From Clostridiales bacterium (lineage in GTDB: Bacteria > Bacillota > Clostridia > Oscillospirales > Acutalibacteraceae): a stretch of 64,000 nucleotides of DNA. Below, piece by piece: positions 17,085 through 25,945 of this stretch (its first letter is position 1; the number at the start of each line of letters is the position of its first letter). A program made the position numbers and the translations under genes. The DNA lies in the NCBI GenBank assembly GCA_022799115.1, contig JAAWNT010000001.1, positions 1 to 64,000 of the forward strand, given 5' to 3'. Below the pieces are notes generated by a model. The model did not search any database and was not told the origin of the DNA. It saw only the letters and a program-made list of their open reading frames with translations.

Positions 17085-17296
17085 CGGATTGTTTCTCTCA
17101 CACAATGCCCCCATCATAACAAACCGGCCCTGTATCCATCCGCGATAAACGTTTCCTCCATTGGATATTTGAACATTCTCCGTTTGGCAGCTGTGCGCCG
17201 TACTCTCTCTGAGCGCGTTTTTTTCAAAGAAGCGTCTGTTTCCTACCAATTGCGACCGCGTTTCTGTGTCCAAAAAGGGAATACGTGAAACAAAAA

Positions 17297-17327
17297 AATC
17301 CTGCATTTCTTATTAGAAAGCAGGATT
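17297..17327 (-). terminator. Intrinsic terminator after manganese catalase
   Basis: A nearly uninterrupted stem (AATCCTGC/GCAGGATT plus inner TTTCT/AGAAA, TATT loop) is flanked by T runs on both strands, so it could also act bidirectionally. Confidence 0.88.
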
Positions 17328-17341
17328 TTTTGTAGGATACA

Positions 17342-18007
17342 TTAAATCTTAAATTCCGTGGGCTTGTCTTTTGCTGGATCAAACGTTTGTCCACCGGGGC
17401 TGGACAGGTCAAAATAAATGCGGGCATCCTTCGTGGTTCCCCAATCCTTTTGAGATCCTGAATCCTGAATCCGGTTAAACGCCTCCCGGAACATCGTGTT
17501 GTGGGCTTCCTCCCGGTTTAACAGAAAATCAATGGTCTCCCGCACGCCTTTGTCGTCGATCTGGCGATAAAGATACTGGTAAACCACTTTGGCCCTTTGC
17601 TCCGCCGCAATGTCAGACAGAATATCCGCCGCAGCGTCCCCGGTTTCATTGACATACGCCGCAGTCCATAGATATCCGCTGGCATTGGCCAGCATGGGGG
17701 TAAGGCCTGTGAGAACATGGGCTTCCACATTGCCCACCGTCGAACCCATGGCGTCCAAGTTATGGCCGTTTAACATATTCACCGTGGCGCTAATCATCTC
17801 CAGATGGCACAGCTCTTCCGCCGCGATATCCAAAAACAAGTCTTTGATCTCAGGATCTTTGATTCGCATACTTTGGGACAGATATTGTAGCGCGCTTTTC
17901 AGTTCCCCCTGCGGTCCTCCCAGTTGTTCCTGTAGCAGAGCAGCATAATTGGGATTTACACGGTCCACTTTGACCGGATTTAAAAATTGTTTTTCGTGTT
18001 TGAACAT
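17342..18007 (-). CDS. Manganese catalase family protein (CotJC-like)
   Basis: This 221-residue ferritin-like di-manganese protein would disproportionate hydrogen peroxide. The metal-ligand pattern of the family is visible: a glutamate in GPQGELKSAL (about 35), ExxH in AAEELCHLE (about 65-68), and a late NREEAH. The length fits the spore-coat CotJC group rather than the longer secreted catalases. GGGAGG lies just before the ATG. It is a single gene between its own terminator and the deaminase. In a spore former the protein may sit in the coat, but the sequence alone does not show its location. Confidence 0.9.
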   Translation of the reverse strand: MFKHEKQFLNPVKVDRVNPNYAALLQEQLGGPQGELKSALQYLSQSMRIKDPEIKDLFLDIAAEELCHLEMISATVNMLNGHNLDAMGSTVGNVEAHVLTGLTPMLANASGYLWTAAYVNETGDAAADILSDIAAEQRAKVVYQYLYRQIDDKGVRETIDFLLNREEAHNTMFREAFNRIQDSGSQKDWGTTKDARIYFDLSSPGGQTFDPAKDKPTEFKI

Positions 18008-18190
18008 TTTGCATCCTCCCTATCATTTATTTGTCTCTATTTTTACCTAAGGAAGGACAATCATACAGCATTTTTCCATCAAACAAATTTTGCCCCCCGC
18101 CCCGTTCCTCCATTGGGAAATCAGATAAACGCAGGATAGGGTTCCCGTTACCGCTGCAAATAAACTTTATCATGTATCCCCATCCGTAAA

Positions 18191-18604
18191 TTAAGGGGCT
18201 GATACAAAGGACGATCCGTCTCCCCACCAATCCGGTGACAGATTCTTTAATTTCTCAACTCTTTTTGTTTGAACATCCATCAGAATTTCCATATTGCCGC
18301 TGTCCTGGTCAAGCTGCATGAGTAATTCCCTGCAAGCCCCGCATGGCGGGCCTACCCGGCCGTCACTCATCACAGCCACCAACTTTTTGATGCAGCTCTC
18401 TCCATTTGTAATCATATTGGCGATTGCATTGCGCTCTGCGCACATGCCCAGGGAACAAGCGGTATCTATGCATACGCCTACATAGATGTTCCCTTCTCTG
18501 GTCAGCAGCGCAGCTGCAACCTCTCCCGCCTCGATAAACGGAGAGAGTTTCCTGGCCTTCTGAACCTCCCTGGCCTTTTGATAAAGCATCTCCCAATCAT
18601 CCAT
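18191..18604 (-). CDS. Cytidine deaminase-like zinc enzyme
   Basis: This is a 137-residue protein of normal Cdd length. Zinc and catalytic motifs are present: CAERNAI (the HAE/CAE motif, here Cys-Ala-Glu) and PCGACRE (PCxxC). It would deaminate cytidine or deoxycytidine, or a related nucleoside. The start at 18604 has AAAGGAGAGG upstream. The C-terminal tail (SPDWWGDGSSF) is unlike classic Cdd, and a blasticidin-deaminase-like relative is an alternative. It lies just downstream of the acyl-CoA synthetase terminator, so it is probably transcribed separately. Confidence 0.85.
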   Translation of the reverse strand: MDDWEMLYQKAREVQKARKLSPFIEAGEVAAALLTREGNIYVGVCIDTACSLGMCAERNAIANMITNGESCIKKLVAVMSDGRVGPPCGACRELLMQLDQDSGNMEILMDVQTKRVEKLKNLSPDWWGDGSSFVSAP

Positions 18605-18660
18605 AAAAAATACCTCTCCTTTCATTCCGGTTGTCTTTTGAAATAATCCAAAAAACCAAC

Positions 18661-18691
18661 AAGGGGGGCCAACCTCCGGTCGGCCCCCCTT
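18661..18691 (-). terminator. Intrinsic terminator after the acyl-CoA synthetase
   Basis: A perfect 10-bp stem AAGGGGGGCC/GGCCCCCCTT is followed on the minus strand by GTTGGTTTTTT. Confidence 0.85.
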
Positions 18692-18772
18692 CATGTATGG
18701 AAACATTCCGTTATATCGCCTGTTAAAACCCGGAGACTCCTCCACGGCCTTTTTCAGACAGCCGAACGCTTC

Positions 18773-20419
18773 CTATATTGATTTCTTTTCGTCGCGGATC
18801 TGCACCCGGCGGATTTTACCGCTGATGGTTTTGGGCAACTCTTCCACAAACTCCACCACCCTGGGATATTTATAGGGCGCGGTTTGCTTTTTCACATAGT
18901 TCTGCACTTCCTTTTTGAGCTCCTCCGAGGGATCACAGCCGTTTGCCAGTACAATGGTCGCCTTGACCACCTGTCCCCGGATGGGGTCGGGCACGCCGGT
19001 AATGGCGCACTCCAACACATAGGGAAGCTCCATGATTACGCTTTCGATCTCAAAAGGCCCAATGCGGTAGCCGGAAGATTTGATGATATCGTCGGTACGG
19101 CCTACATACCAGAAATAGCCGTCCTCATCCCTCCACGCAGTATCTCCAGTATGATAGATATTGTCCCACCATACGGTTTTGGTAAGTTCGGGATTTTCAT
19201 AATACCCATCAAACATTCCGCAGGGTTTGCCGCCCTCGGTGCGCAATACGATTTCCCCTACTGTGCCAGGCTCCACCGTGTGTCCATTTTCATCTACCAG
19301 ATCCACATGATAGGCCGGAGACGGCATTCCCATAGAACCCGGCTTGGGATTGGTGCCCACTGGATTGAACAAGGTAAGGGTGGTCTCCGTCTGGCCGAAG
19401 CCCTCCATCAGCTTAAGCCCGGTGGCCTTATAGAACTGATTGAACACCTCCGGATTGAGAGGCTCGCCCGCAATGGACGCATGAGTCAGGGAGGACAGGT
19501 CATACTTGCTCAAATCCTCCTTGATAAAGAATCGATACATAGTGGGCGGTGCGCAGAAGGTGGTGATGTTGTACTTTTTAAAGAGCGGAAGCAGCTCTGA
19601 AGGGGTGAACTTATCAAAATCGCACACAAAGATACCCGCTTCCATAAACCACTGTCCATAAAGCTTTCCCCACATGGCCTTCATCCAGCCGGTGTCCGAC
19701 AGGGTGAGGTGCAGACCGTCAGGCAGCACATTGTGCCAATACTTGGCGGTGACGATGTGGGCGATGGGATAGGTGTAATCATGCCAAACCATCTTGGGCA
19801 TTCCGGTGGTGCCGGAAGTAAAATAAAGCAGCATAGGATCCGTGGCCGCCGTGACCGCCCTATCAAAGGTTTCGGGCTGCTTTTTGAGCTCCTCTGTAAA
19901 ATCCAGCCATCCCAACCGGCTGCCGTGCACGCTGATTTTTACCTTTACGGTGGGGGATTCCGGCAAAGCGGCTTCGGCGTGATCCAACGTTTCACCATCG
20001 GTGGTACAGAGAATGGCCTTGACCTTGGCGGCGTTAAAACGGTATACAAAATCCTTTTTGGTGAGCAGATTGGTGGCGGGAATTCCCACGGCGCCTACCT
20101 TATGCAGCCCCAGCAGGGCGAACCAGAACTCATAGTGGCGCTTAAGCACCAGCACCACCGTATCTCCTCGGCCAATCCCCTGAGCGGCGAAAAAGTTGGC
20201 GGCCTGGTTGCTGTAGCGGGCAAAATCCCCAAAGGTGAAGGTATGCTCCTCCCCCTTATCGTTGCACCATAGCATAGCCCGGCGTTCCGGTTCTTCCTTG
20301 GCCAGCACATCCATCACATCATAAGCGAAGTTAAAATTATCCTCATAAACCGGTTCAAAACGCTCCAGCTGTCCGTTAAAAAAGGTTTCCTTGCAAAACT
20401 TTTGATGGATATTTATCAT
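18773..20419 (-). CDS. AMP-forming acyl-CoA synthetase (ACSM/acetyl-CoA synthetase-like)
   Basis: This 548-residue adenylate-forming enzyme activates a carboxylic acid to its CoA thioester using ATP. Motifs in order: YFTSGTTGMPK (P-loop), GFGQTET, YHTGDTAWRDEDGYFW (ribose-binding Asp), GRTDDIIKSSGYRIGP (hinge), and the catalytic lysine in PKTISGKIRR. The overall sequence is closest to medium-chain acyl-CoA synthetases. The ATG at 20419 has GAGGAGG nine bases upstream, and it begins one base after the regulator's stop. It is the second gene of the T-box-controlled transcript. A link to branched-chain acid activation would fit an isoleucine-type T-box but is inference. Confidence 0.92.
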   Translation of the reverse strand: MINIHQKFCKETFFNGQLERFEPVYEDNFNFAYDVMDVLAKEEPERRAMLWCNDKGEEHTFTFGDFARYSNQAANFFAAQGIGRGDTVVLVLKRHYEFWFALLGLHKVGAVGIPATNLLTKKDFVYRFNAAKVKAILCTTDGETLDHAEAALPESPTVKVKISVHGSRLGWLDFTEELKKQPETFDRAVTAATDPMLLYFTSGTTGMPKMVWHDYTYPIAHIVTAKYWHNVLPDGLHLTLSDTGWMKAMWGKLYGQWFMEAGIFVCDFDKFTPSELLPLFKKYNITTFCAPPTMYRFFIKEDLSKYDLSSLTHASIAGEPLNPEVFNQFYKATGLKLMEGFGQTETTLTLFNPVGTNPKPGSMGMPSPAYHVDLVDENGHTVEPGTVGEIVLRTEGGKPCGMFDGYYENPELTKTVWWDNIYHTGDTAWRDEDGYFWYVGRTDDIIKSSGYRIGPFEIESVIMELPYVLECAITGVPDPIRGQVVKATIVLANGCDPSEELKKEVQNYVKKQTAPYKYPRVVEFVEELPKTISGKIRRVQIRDEKKSI

Positions 20420-20420
20420 C

Positions 20421-21005
20421 TCATTCATCCTCCTCATTCTGTGTGCGCATTACCACGGCCAAAAAGGTGCATTCCTTGCCTCCCGTGGCAATCATACCGT
20501 GTCCCCGACCCGAATCGTAATAGATGGCGTCGCCGGCGTTTAGAATTTCCACATGGTCCTCCATCTGGGTCTTCAGGCTGCCCGACAGAATATAATCGAA
20601 CTCCTGACCCTCGTGGGTGGACAAATGGATGGGCTCGTTCTGCTCCGCTTCTATATAAGGAGCGGTCACCAGAAACGTTTCTGCAATCTTGTGTTTAAAG
20701 CGGTAGGCCAAATGCTCGTATTTAAACCCTTCCCGCCGTTTGATGTCAAGCCCTGCGCCGGCGCGTATGATGGAGTAAAACGATAGATGGGGATTCTCGC
20801 CGGTGAGCAGCTCCACAATATCCACGCCGAACTTGTCAGCGCACTTATAAAGAAAGGTAAAATTGAAATCCTGTTTCGCGTTCTCGTGATCCAGATATTC
20901 CTGGGGGGTTACGCCTACCGCTTGAGCCATTTCCTCCGGAGTCAGCTCCATAATTTCCCGCAAGCCCTTAATTCGCTCCGCAATTTCTTTAATTCTTGTT
21001 TCCAT
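20421..21005 (-). CDS. XRE-family regulator with C-terminal cupin domain
   Basis: This 194-residue DNA-binding regulator has an HTH_XRE domain at about residues 5-65 (LTPEEMAQAVGVTPQEYLDHE) and a cupin sensor domain at about 110-190 (HEGQEFDYILSGSL; GDAIYYDSGRGHG). Such XRE-cupin proteins usually sense a small organic ligand and often sit next to the enzyme gene they control. GGAGG precedes the ATG. It is the first gene after the T-box leader and is translationally close-coupled to the acyl-CoA synthetase. The regulator may act on this same promoter, giving two layers of control. Confidence 0.92.
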   Translation of the reverse strand: METRIKEIAERIKGLREIMELTPEEMAQAVGVTPQEYLDHENAKQDFNFTFLYKCADKFGVDIVELLTGENPHLSFYSIIRAGAGLDIKRREGFKYEHLAYRFKHKIAETFLVTAPYIEAEQNEPIHLSTHEGQEFDYILSGSLKTQMEDHVEILNAGDAIYYDSGRGHGMIATGGKECTFLAVVMRTQNEEDE

Positions 21006-21045
21006 AATTAACGCCTCCATCTGTTTCGTATTGATTTCAATTTTA

Positions 21046-21326
21046 ATGCAAAAAAGCCCGCCCCATTTTCATGGGACGGACTTTCATCCGCGATACCACC
21101 CAAATTGACACAGCTCTCTGCGCCCACTCCAGATTCCAACAAATCCTTCGGCCTTAACGCGGCCCGACGGAAACGCATACTGAGCGGACGGCGCCTGCCG
21201 CCGGCTTTTCCGGTTTCTGCTCCGGAGTGATTCACAAAAGCCCCTCTTTTACCGGTTTTCAGCAACCACCGGCTCTCTGAGAAAAGAGAAAACTCCGCAT
21301 TCTCCATCATCGCATTTGAAAATTAT
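21046..21326 (-). promoter_or_regulatory. T-box riboswitch leader
   Basis: On the minus strand the leader opens with the GAGAGC / GGTGGTTGCTGAAAACCGG stem-I pattern (near 21255-21280). It continues with a specifier-loop region reading GTGAATCACTCCGGAGC (21219-21235). The T-box sequence TGGGTGGTATCGCG lies at 21089-21102, and a terminator hairpin with a T run follows. These are the canonical parts of a tRNA-sensing T-box. The specifier is ATC (Ile, 21229-21231) if followed by the usual purine, or TCA (Ser) if shifted by one. It controls the XRE-cupin and acyl-CoA synthetase genes rather than a tRNA synthetase. Confidence 0.9.
21055..21084 (-). terminator. T-box terminator hairpin
   Basis: On the minus strand AGTCCGTCCCAT pairs with ATGGGGCGGGCT, followed by TTTTTT. 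The 5' arm overlaps the region that would pair with the T-box sequence in the antiterminator. Confidence 0.88.
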
Positions 21327-21332
21327 GGGTTT

Positions 21333-21361
21333 ATTATATGCCCATTCCCATTGGTTGTCAA
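21333..21361 (-). promoter_or_regulatory. Consensus promoter driving the T-box transcript
   Basis: TTGACA (21356-21361), a 17-bp spacer and TATAAT (21333-21338) on the minus strand match the sigma-A consensus at every position. Confidence 0.9.
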
Positions 21362-21439
21362 GAAGAAGAATGGGAAACTTTCAAGCTTATCGTCCGGCCA
21401 TGCGCCATTCCAAACAGAGGACGATTGAAGTATTTTTCC

Positions 21440-22318
21440 TTACCGCAGCGTCACGGTAAAGGCCACCGAGTAGGTATCTCCAGGCTGAAGCACCTGCATA
21501 TTGCGCTTATGTTCCATCACATTATCCTCGTCCTCGCAGGTAGCGCATCCAACCCACGGCTCCAACGCCACAAAAGGCGCGTCGTTGGCCGCAGACCAAA
21601 CCCCCAGATAATCAAAGCCCGGAAATTCCATCTCCACTCCCTTTCCAGACCGCTTGCTGTAAAGGCTCACCTTGCGGGATTTCAAAGCGTCGAAAATCAA
21701 CGCGTCCTGATAAAACAGATCGTGCCGCAGGGAGATGGTTTTTTCATTATCCAGCACCCTCCTGCGATTGCCAAAATCGATTAATCCGGTCTTCATGTTG
21801 ACCGCGGGGCAGTCGGCGGTTTCCGCTTGGTCAAATTCCACCACATAATCCTCAAAGGATTCCTCCTCTGTTATCGGGCAGAGAAAAGCGGGATGTCCGC
21901 CCACCACAAAGGGCATGGGACGATTGTCATGGTTAATCACCACATACTCGTTTGTCAGGCTGCCATTTTCCACCGTATACACAATACGCAGCTCAAAGTC
22001 AAAGGGATATTTCTCGCGGGTCTCCTCGTTGGCTCGCAGGGAATAAACCGCTTTGTTTTCTTGCTGCTCCACCAAAGCAAATTCCATCCCCCGGGCGAAC
22101 CCGTGCCGTTTCATCTCATAAATATTTCCTTCGATCTCGGTTTTGCCGTCCCGTAAAGCCCCCACGATGGGGAACAGAACAGGGGCCTGCCCTGCCCAGT
22201 ATTTGGGATCGGGCTGCCAAAGGTATTCCGTTCCCTCTCCGTTTTGAATGGAGCTCAGCTGCGCCCCCAAGGAATCAATGTTAGCGCAAATGCCGTTGCT
22301 ATTGATGGTTGTTATCAT
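21440..22318 (-). CDS. Aldose 1-epimerase family protein
   Basis: This 292-residue galactose-mutarotase-like beta-sandwich protein would interconvert alpha and beta anomers of a hexose or hexose phosphate. Conserved features are the substrate arginine/histidine in KRHGFARG (about 75-82), the catalytic histidine in GGHPAFLCP (about 152), and a late ALEPWVG with the family's glutamate. This layout matches the YeaD/LacX-like subgroup. The ATG at 22318 has GGAG upstream. It is a single gene with its own extended -10 promoter. Confidence 0.88.
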   Translation of the reverse strand: MITTINSNGICANIDSLGAQLSSIQNGEGTEYLWQPDPKYWAGQAPVLFPIVGALRDGKTEIEGNIYEMKRHGFARGMEFALVEQQENKAVYSLRANEETREKYPFDFELRIVYTVENGSLTNEYVVINHDNRPMPFVVGGHPAFLCPITEEESFEDYVVEFDQAETADCPAVNMKTGLIDFGNRRRVLDNEKTISLRHDLFYQDALIFDALKSRKVSLYSKRSGKGVEMEFPGFDYLGVWSAANDAPFVALEPWVGCATCEDEDNVMEHKRNMQVLQPGDTYSVAFTVTLR

Positions 22319-22392
22319 ATCTTCCACACTCCGTTTAACCCCACCGCCTTTTCCACAACAAGGCCTATGGCAGTGAAGAAATTTCTTGTTTG

Positions 22393-22421
22393 AGTATAGC
22401 ATATCAAACACGGAAAAACAA
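22393..22421 (-). promoter_or_regulatory. Promoter of the aldose epimerase gene
   Basis: TTGTTT (22416-22421), a 17-bp spacer and extended TGcTATACT (22393-22398) lie on the minus strand. Confidence 0.6.
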
Positions 22422-22864
22422 CGCCGGAATCCGATTTGTCGAGAACGTCCGCACTCGAAATTCCTTCTTCCGGTTTAAATGATCTCTGCAAATCTCCCGC
22501 TGGGAATATGTAACCATGCCCGCTCTCCGTTCATTGGTAATTCTTCTCACGCACAAGCAAAAACAATCCGATTTCCGGGAAGTAGCGCAAACTTGCAAGC
22601 CTTACTACCTATAGCAAACGGGTTCCGCTTGCCGGTTGCTCAACGGGCAGTCCGTATGAATACCAGATAATCTTACGACATCTTCGCTTAGGGCTCCCCT
22701 TCTGTTTTCGCAGCCTTTGCCATTATTAAGACCACCGTCAACACTCCATACATTGTGTTGACACATCTTACACGTCCATACTGCACCTTCACACCAAACA
22801 CTTTGCGCTGTATATTCCATTCGATCATCGCTTTAAACATGGCATCTCTTTCAAAGCCACAAAA

Positions 22865-22902
22865 ATACGCGCAGCCTTCCGCCTTTGGAAAACTGCGCGT
22901 AT
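22865..22902 (-). terminator. Terminator of the potABCD operon
   Basis: ATACGCGCAG/CTGCGCGTAT forms a 10-bp stem, followed on the minus strand by TTTTTGTGG. Confidence 0.87.
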
Positions 22903-22910
22903 AGATTCCG

Positions 22911-24131
22911 CTATTTCTTTCTGGCGGCTCTCTGCTCCCGCCGGTCCTTGGTTTTCTTGTAAACCAACACGCCCACATACAATAGCGCAAATCCCACCAG
23001 CACCACGACCAGCAAAATTGTGTCGTCGGAGCCCCCGGTCTTTACCTGCACCCACAGATCGTCCAGCAATAGGTTAATGTCGTCGGGCAGATCGGTAAAC
23101 ACCTGGGTATTGGCCAGTATCTCTTCACTGGGGTAAAAGATCGGGTTTTCCGCAATTTCCGGATCCAAGTTCTCCCGCACAGCGGTTTCCGGGGTGGAAT
23201 ACCCAATGTACTCAATGTTGGCGGTGGCAATCTCCACATCACACATAAAGTTAATATAAGCTTCCGCCTCCGCCTTGTGTTTGGAACCCTTGGGAATACA
23301 CAAGGCGTCCACAAACAGGTTGGTTCCCTCCTTGGGAATGACGAAACCCACGTCCTCATTATCCTCCAGGATGATTGCCGCGTCCCCCGCATAATAGGGA
23401 GCCAGCGCCGCCTCGTTGTTGCCCATCTTATTAAAGATCTGATCCATCACATAGGACTGAACCAACGGTTTTTGTTTCATGAGATCGTCGGCCGCCGCGT
23501 ACCAGTCAGCGGGCTCAGTGGTGTTAAAGTTCTGACCCAGTCGCACCTGGGAAATGCCAAAGGCGTCCCGGGAATTGTCGAACATCAGGATCTGACCGGC
23601 GTATTTGGGATCCCACAGAATATCCCAGCCAATCTCCTCTTCGCTTATATCCACCAGATTTTTATTATAAAAGATGCCCACCGTGCCCCAGGTGTAGGGC
23701 ACCGAATATGCATTCTCAGGGTCATACTGGGGATTTCGGAATTTCTCGTCGATCAGACTGAAATTGGGGATGTTGTCAAAATTGAGCTTCTCCAGCATAT
23801 TGTTACGGATCAGCTTGGCAATCATATAATCCGATGGAATGATTACATCGTAGTCGGAACCGCCTATGGAAAGCTTTGCAAACAGCTCTTCATTGGTGGC
23901 AAAGGTGGTATAGTTCACCTTTATCCCGGTTCGCCGGGTAAACTCTTCATTGACGTCCAGAGTGTCGTCGGTGCCGTCGGAAATGTATTCTCCCCAGTTG
24001 TACACATTGATAGTCACCCCTGTGCTGGAGGCCAGCGTCTGCCCCTCCTTGTCCGCCTCCGCATAAGCGGTAAAAACGAGACCGGAACATGCGCAGCAAA
24101 GCATAAGAATCAGGGATAGCAGCTTTTTCAA
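22911..24131 (-). CDS. potD: Spermidine/putrescine-binding protein with C-terminal membrane anchor
   Basis: This is a 406-residue extracellular solute-binding protein of the PotD family with an N-terminal signal peptide. The mature domain starts with INVYNWGEYIS, the usual PotD opening, and carries SDYDVIIPSDYM and YSVPYTWGTVGIFYN blocks. Unusually, the protein ends in a single transmembrane helix (about 370-390, TILLVVVLVGFALLYVGVLV) and a basic cytoplasmic tail (KKTKDRREQRAARKK). It is therefore probably tethered by its C terminus rather than by an N-terminal lipid. It overlaps potC by 4 nt and ends the operon. Confidence 0.92.
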   Translation of the reverse strand: MKKLLSLILMLCCACSGLVFTAYAEADKEGQTLASSTGVTINVYNWGEYISDGTDDTLDVNEEFTRRTGIKVNYTTFATNEELFAKLSIGGSDYDVIIPSDYMIAKLIRNNMLEKLNFDNIPNFSLIDEKFRNPQYDPENAYSVPYTWGTVGIFYNKNLVDISEEEIGWDILWDPKYAGQILMFDNSRDAFGISQVRLGQNFNTTEPADWYAAADDLMKQKPLVQSYVMDQIFNKMGNNEAALAPYYAGDAAIILEDNEDVGFVIPKEGTNLFVDALCIPKGSKHKAEAEAYINFMCDVEIATANIEYIGYSTPETAVRENLDPEIAENPIFYPSEEILANTQVFTDLPDDINLLLDDLWVQVKTGGSDDTILLVVVLVGFALLYVGVLVYKKTKDRREQRAARKK

Positions 24132-24943
24132 GCTTTAACCGCCCCCTTTCTGCGAAGCTTTTGCTTCCTTTGATCCCGGATCTGTCTGAGATTGATAACG
24201 ATCAGCAGAACCATCACCGCACCGAACAGAAGGGTAGAAAGAGCGTTGATTTCCGGGCTTACGATTTTTCGGGTCATGGAGTAAATGGCGATGGGTAAGG
24301 TCTGGGTGGTGCCGCTGGTAAAGTAGCTGATTACAAAATCGTCAATGGATAAGGTAAACGCCATAATCATCCCGGTAACAATACCGGGCATAATCTCTGG
24401 CAGCACCACCTTAAAAAAGGCGGACGCCGGCGCACAGCCCAAATCCTGGGCGGCCTCATACAGATGAGGATCCATCTGCCGCAGCTTGGGCAGCACGTTC
24501 AATACCACATAAGGCAGGCTAAAGGTGATGTGGGCAATAATCAGCGTTACCATTCCCGGCTTTAAGATGCCGATACGGTCGTTTAAAAACACAAACAGCA
24601 GCAGCATGGAAACGCCGGTGACGATCTCCGGATTGACCATAGGGAGATTGGTCAGATTCATCACCGTTCGCTTCATCCATTTGTTCATGCCGCGAATGCC
24701 GATGGCCGCGGCAGTTCCCAACACAGTGGCGCACACCGCCGTGATCACAGCGATAATCAGGGTGTTGGAGAGGGCGTTTAAAATCTCCTTATCTTCAAAC
24801 AGCCGGCGGTACCAATCGAACGTAAAGCCATTCCATACCACCCGGCTTTTGGAATCGTTAAAGGAAAACACCATCAAAACAACGATGGGAGCATACAGAA
24901 AGAGAAAGATTAACCCGGTATATAGTTTGGAAACCGTTTTCAT
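24128..24943 (-). CDS. potC: Spermidine/putrescine ABC permease PotC
   Basis: This 271-residue inner-membrane permease has about six helices. The EAA loop that docks the ATPase is seen as YEAAQDLGCAPASAFFKVVLPEIMPGI, and the SIDDFVISYFTSG segment is typical of PotC. It forms the channel with PotB. It overlaps potB at its start and potD at its end by 4 nt each, indicating translational coupling. Confidence 0.95.
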   Translation of the reverse strand: MKTVSKLYTGLIFLFLYAPIVVLMVFSFNDSKSRVVWNGFTFDWYRRLFEDKEILNALSNTLIIAVITAVCATVLGTAAAIGIRGMNKWMKRTVMNLTNLPMVNPEIVTGVSMLLLFVFLNDRIGILKPGMVTLIIAHITFSLPYVVLNVLPKLRQMDPHLYEAAQDLGCAPASAFFKVVLPEIMPGIVTGMIMAFTLSIDDFVISYFTSGTTQTLPIAIYSMTRKIVSPEINALSTLLFGAVMVLLIVINLRQIRDQRKQKLRRKGAVKA

Positions 24944-25755
24944 ATCATCATCCCTCCTGTATTTTCTCCGTCGTCAAATTGGTTCATAATGCCCATACAG
25001 ATCATGATGAGCACCATCAGCACCAGGGAGATAGCGGATCCCAGGTTGGGATTATAGGAGTTGCCCAAAAACTGCATGTCAATCAGATCGCCGATGAGTA
25101 AATTCGCGCCTCCACCCAGCATTTTAGAGATGATGAAGGTGCTCACCGCCGGCACAAATACCATGGTAATTCCGGTAATAATGCCAGGAACACTCAAAGG
25201 AAGTATCACCTTAGAGAACACCTTGCGGCCGTTTGCACCCAAATCCTGGGCGGCCTCAATGATCCTTGTGTCGATCTTCGTCATCACCGAATAAATGGGA
25301 AGAATCATAAAGGGCAGAAAATTGTAGACCATGCCCAACACCACGGCGCCCTGTGTATTAATCAGCTCAAAGGGCCCCAATCCGATCAGCCCCAACGCTT
25401 TATTAATCAAGCCGTTATTCTCCAGCAGGGTCATCCAAGCGTAGGTTCTTAAAAGAAAGTTCATCCACATCGGCAGCATCACAAGCATAATCATCACGCT
25501 TTGGCGTCCGCCCGCCGCGCGGGAAATGATATAGGCCAGAGGGTATCCCAGCAGCAGACAGATGGCGGTGGCCAAGGCCCCCAACCAGATGGAACGCAAA
25601 AAGACGGTGGAATATTTGCCCACATTGGCGATGTTTTCCAAGGTAAACTGGCCGCTGCGGTCGGTAAAAGAGAAAAACACCACCAGCGCCATGGGCACCA
25701 CAATAAAGATCAACATCCAGATTACATAAGGGATAGCGGCGGTTTTTGATTTCAT
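24940..25755 (-). CDS. potB: Spermidine/putrescine ABC permease PotB
   Basis: This 271-residue permease has about six membrane helices. The EAA motif reads IEAAQDLGANGRKVFSKVILPLSVPG, and the MWMNFLLRTYAWMTLL block is typical of PotB. The ATG at 25755 was chosen because the conserved membrane start follows it and AAAGGA lies upstream; a longer N terminus is possible. A 190-nt gap separates it from potA, unusual for this operon, with no gene that I can defend in it. Confidence 0.94.
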   Translation of the reverse strand: MKSKTAAIPYVIWMLIFIVVPMALVVFFSFTDRSGQFTLENIANVGKYSTVFLRSIWLGALATAICLLLGYPLAYIISRAAGGRQSVMIMLVMLPMWMNFLLRTYAWMTLLENNGLINKALGLIGLGPFELINTQGAVVLGMVYNFLPFMILPIYSVMTKIDTRIIEAAQDLGANGRKVFSKVILPLSVPGIITGITMVFVPAVSTFIISKMLGGGANLLIGDLIDMQFLGNSYNPNLGSAISLVLMVLIMICMGIMNQFDDGENTGGMMI

Positions 25756-25945
25756 AGACGGCACCATCCTTTCTTGATCCCGTGATCCAAAGCGGTTTGA
25801 CCGTTCCACCGGAAATTTTCTGCGCGAACGTTTGCACGCACAAGTCTAGAGACGGTATCTCCGGCAGGGTTAAGCGCCCCATGGTTCTTCAGAGAGTGTG
25901 GACGTTTGGAATATACGTCAATCGACGGCACAAAGAATCGTTGCT

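Larger units (their letters stand above)
16803..17341. other. Intergenic leader of the glycan cassette
   Basis: The 539 bp hold the cassette promoter, its long untranslated leader and the manganese-catalase terminator. I recognise no riboswitch and no credible protein. Confidence 0.5.
22319..22910. other. 592-bp intergenic region
   Basis: Apart from the epimerase promoter and the pot-operon terminator I see nothing here; short open frames lack ribosome sites and family resemblance. Confidence 0.5.

Noticed and set aside
16929-17306. 125-codon open frame on the minus strand in the glycan-cassette leader
   Set aside because: No ribosome site, no recognisable domain, and it spans the promoter and terminator signals.
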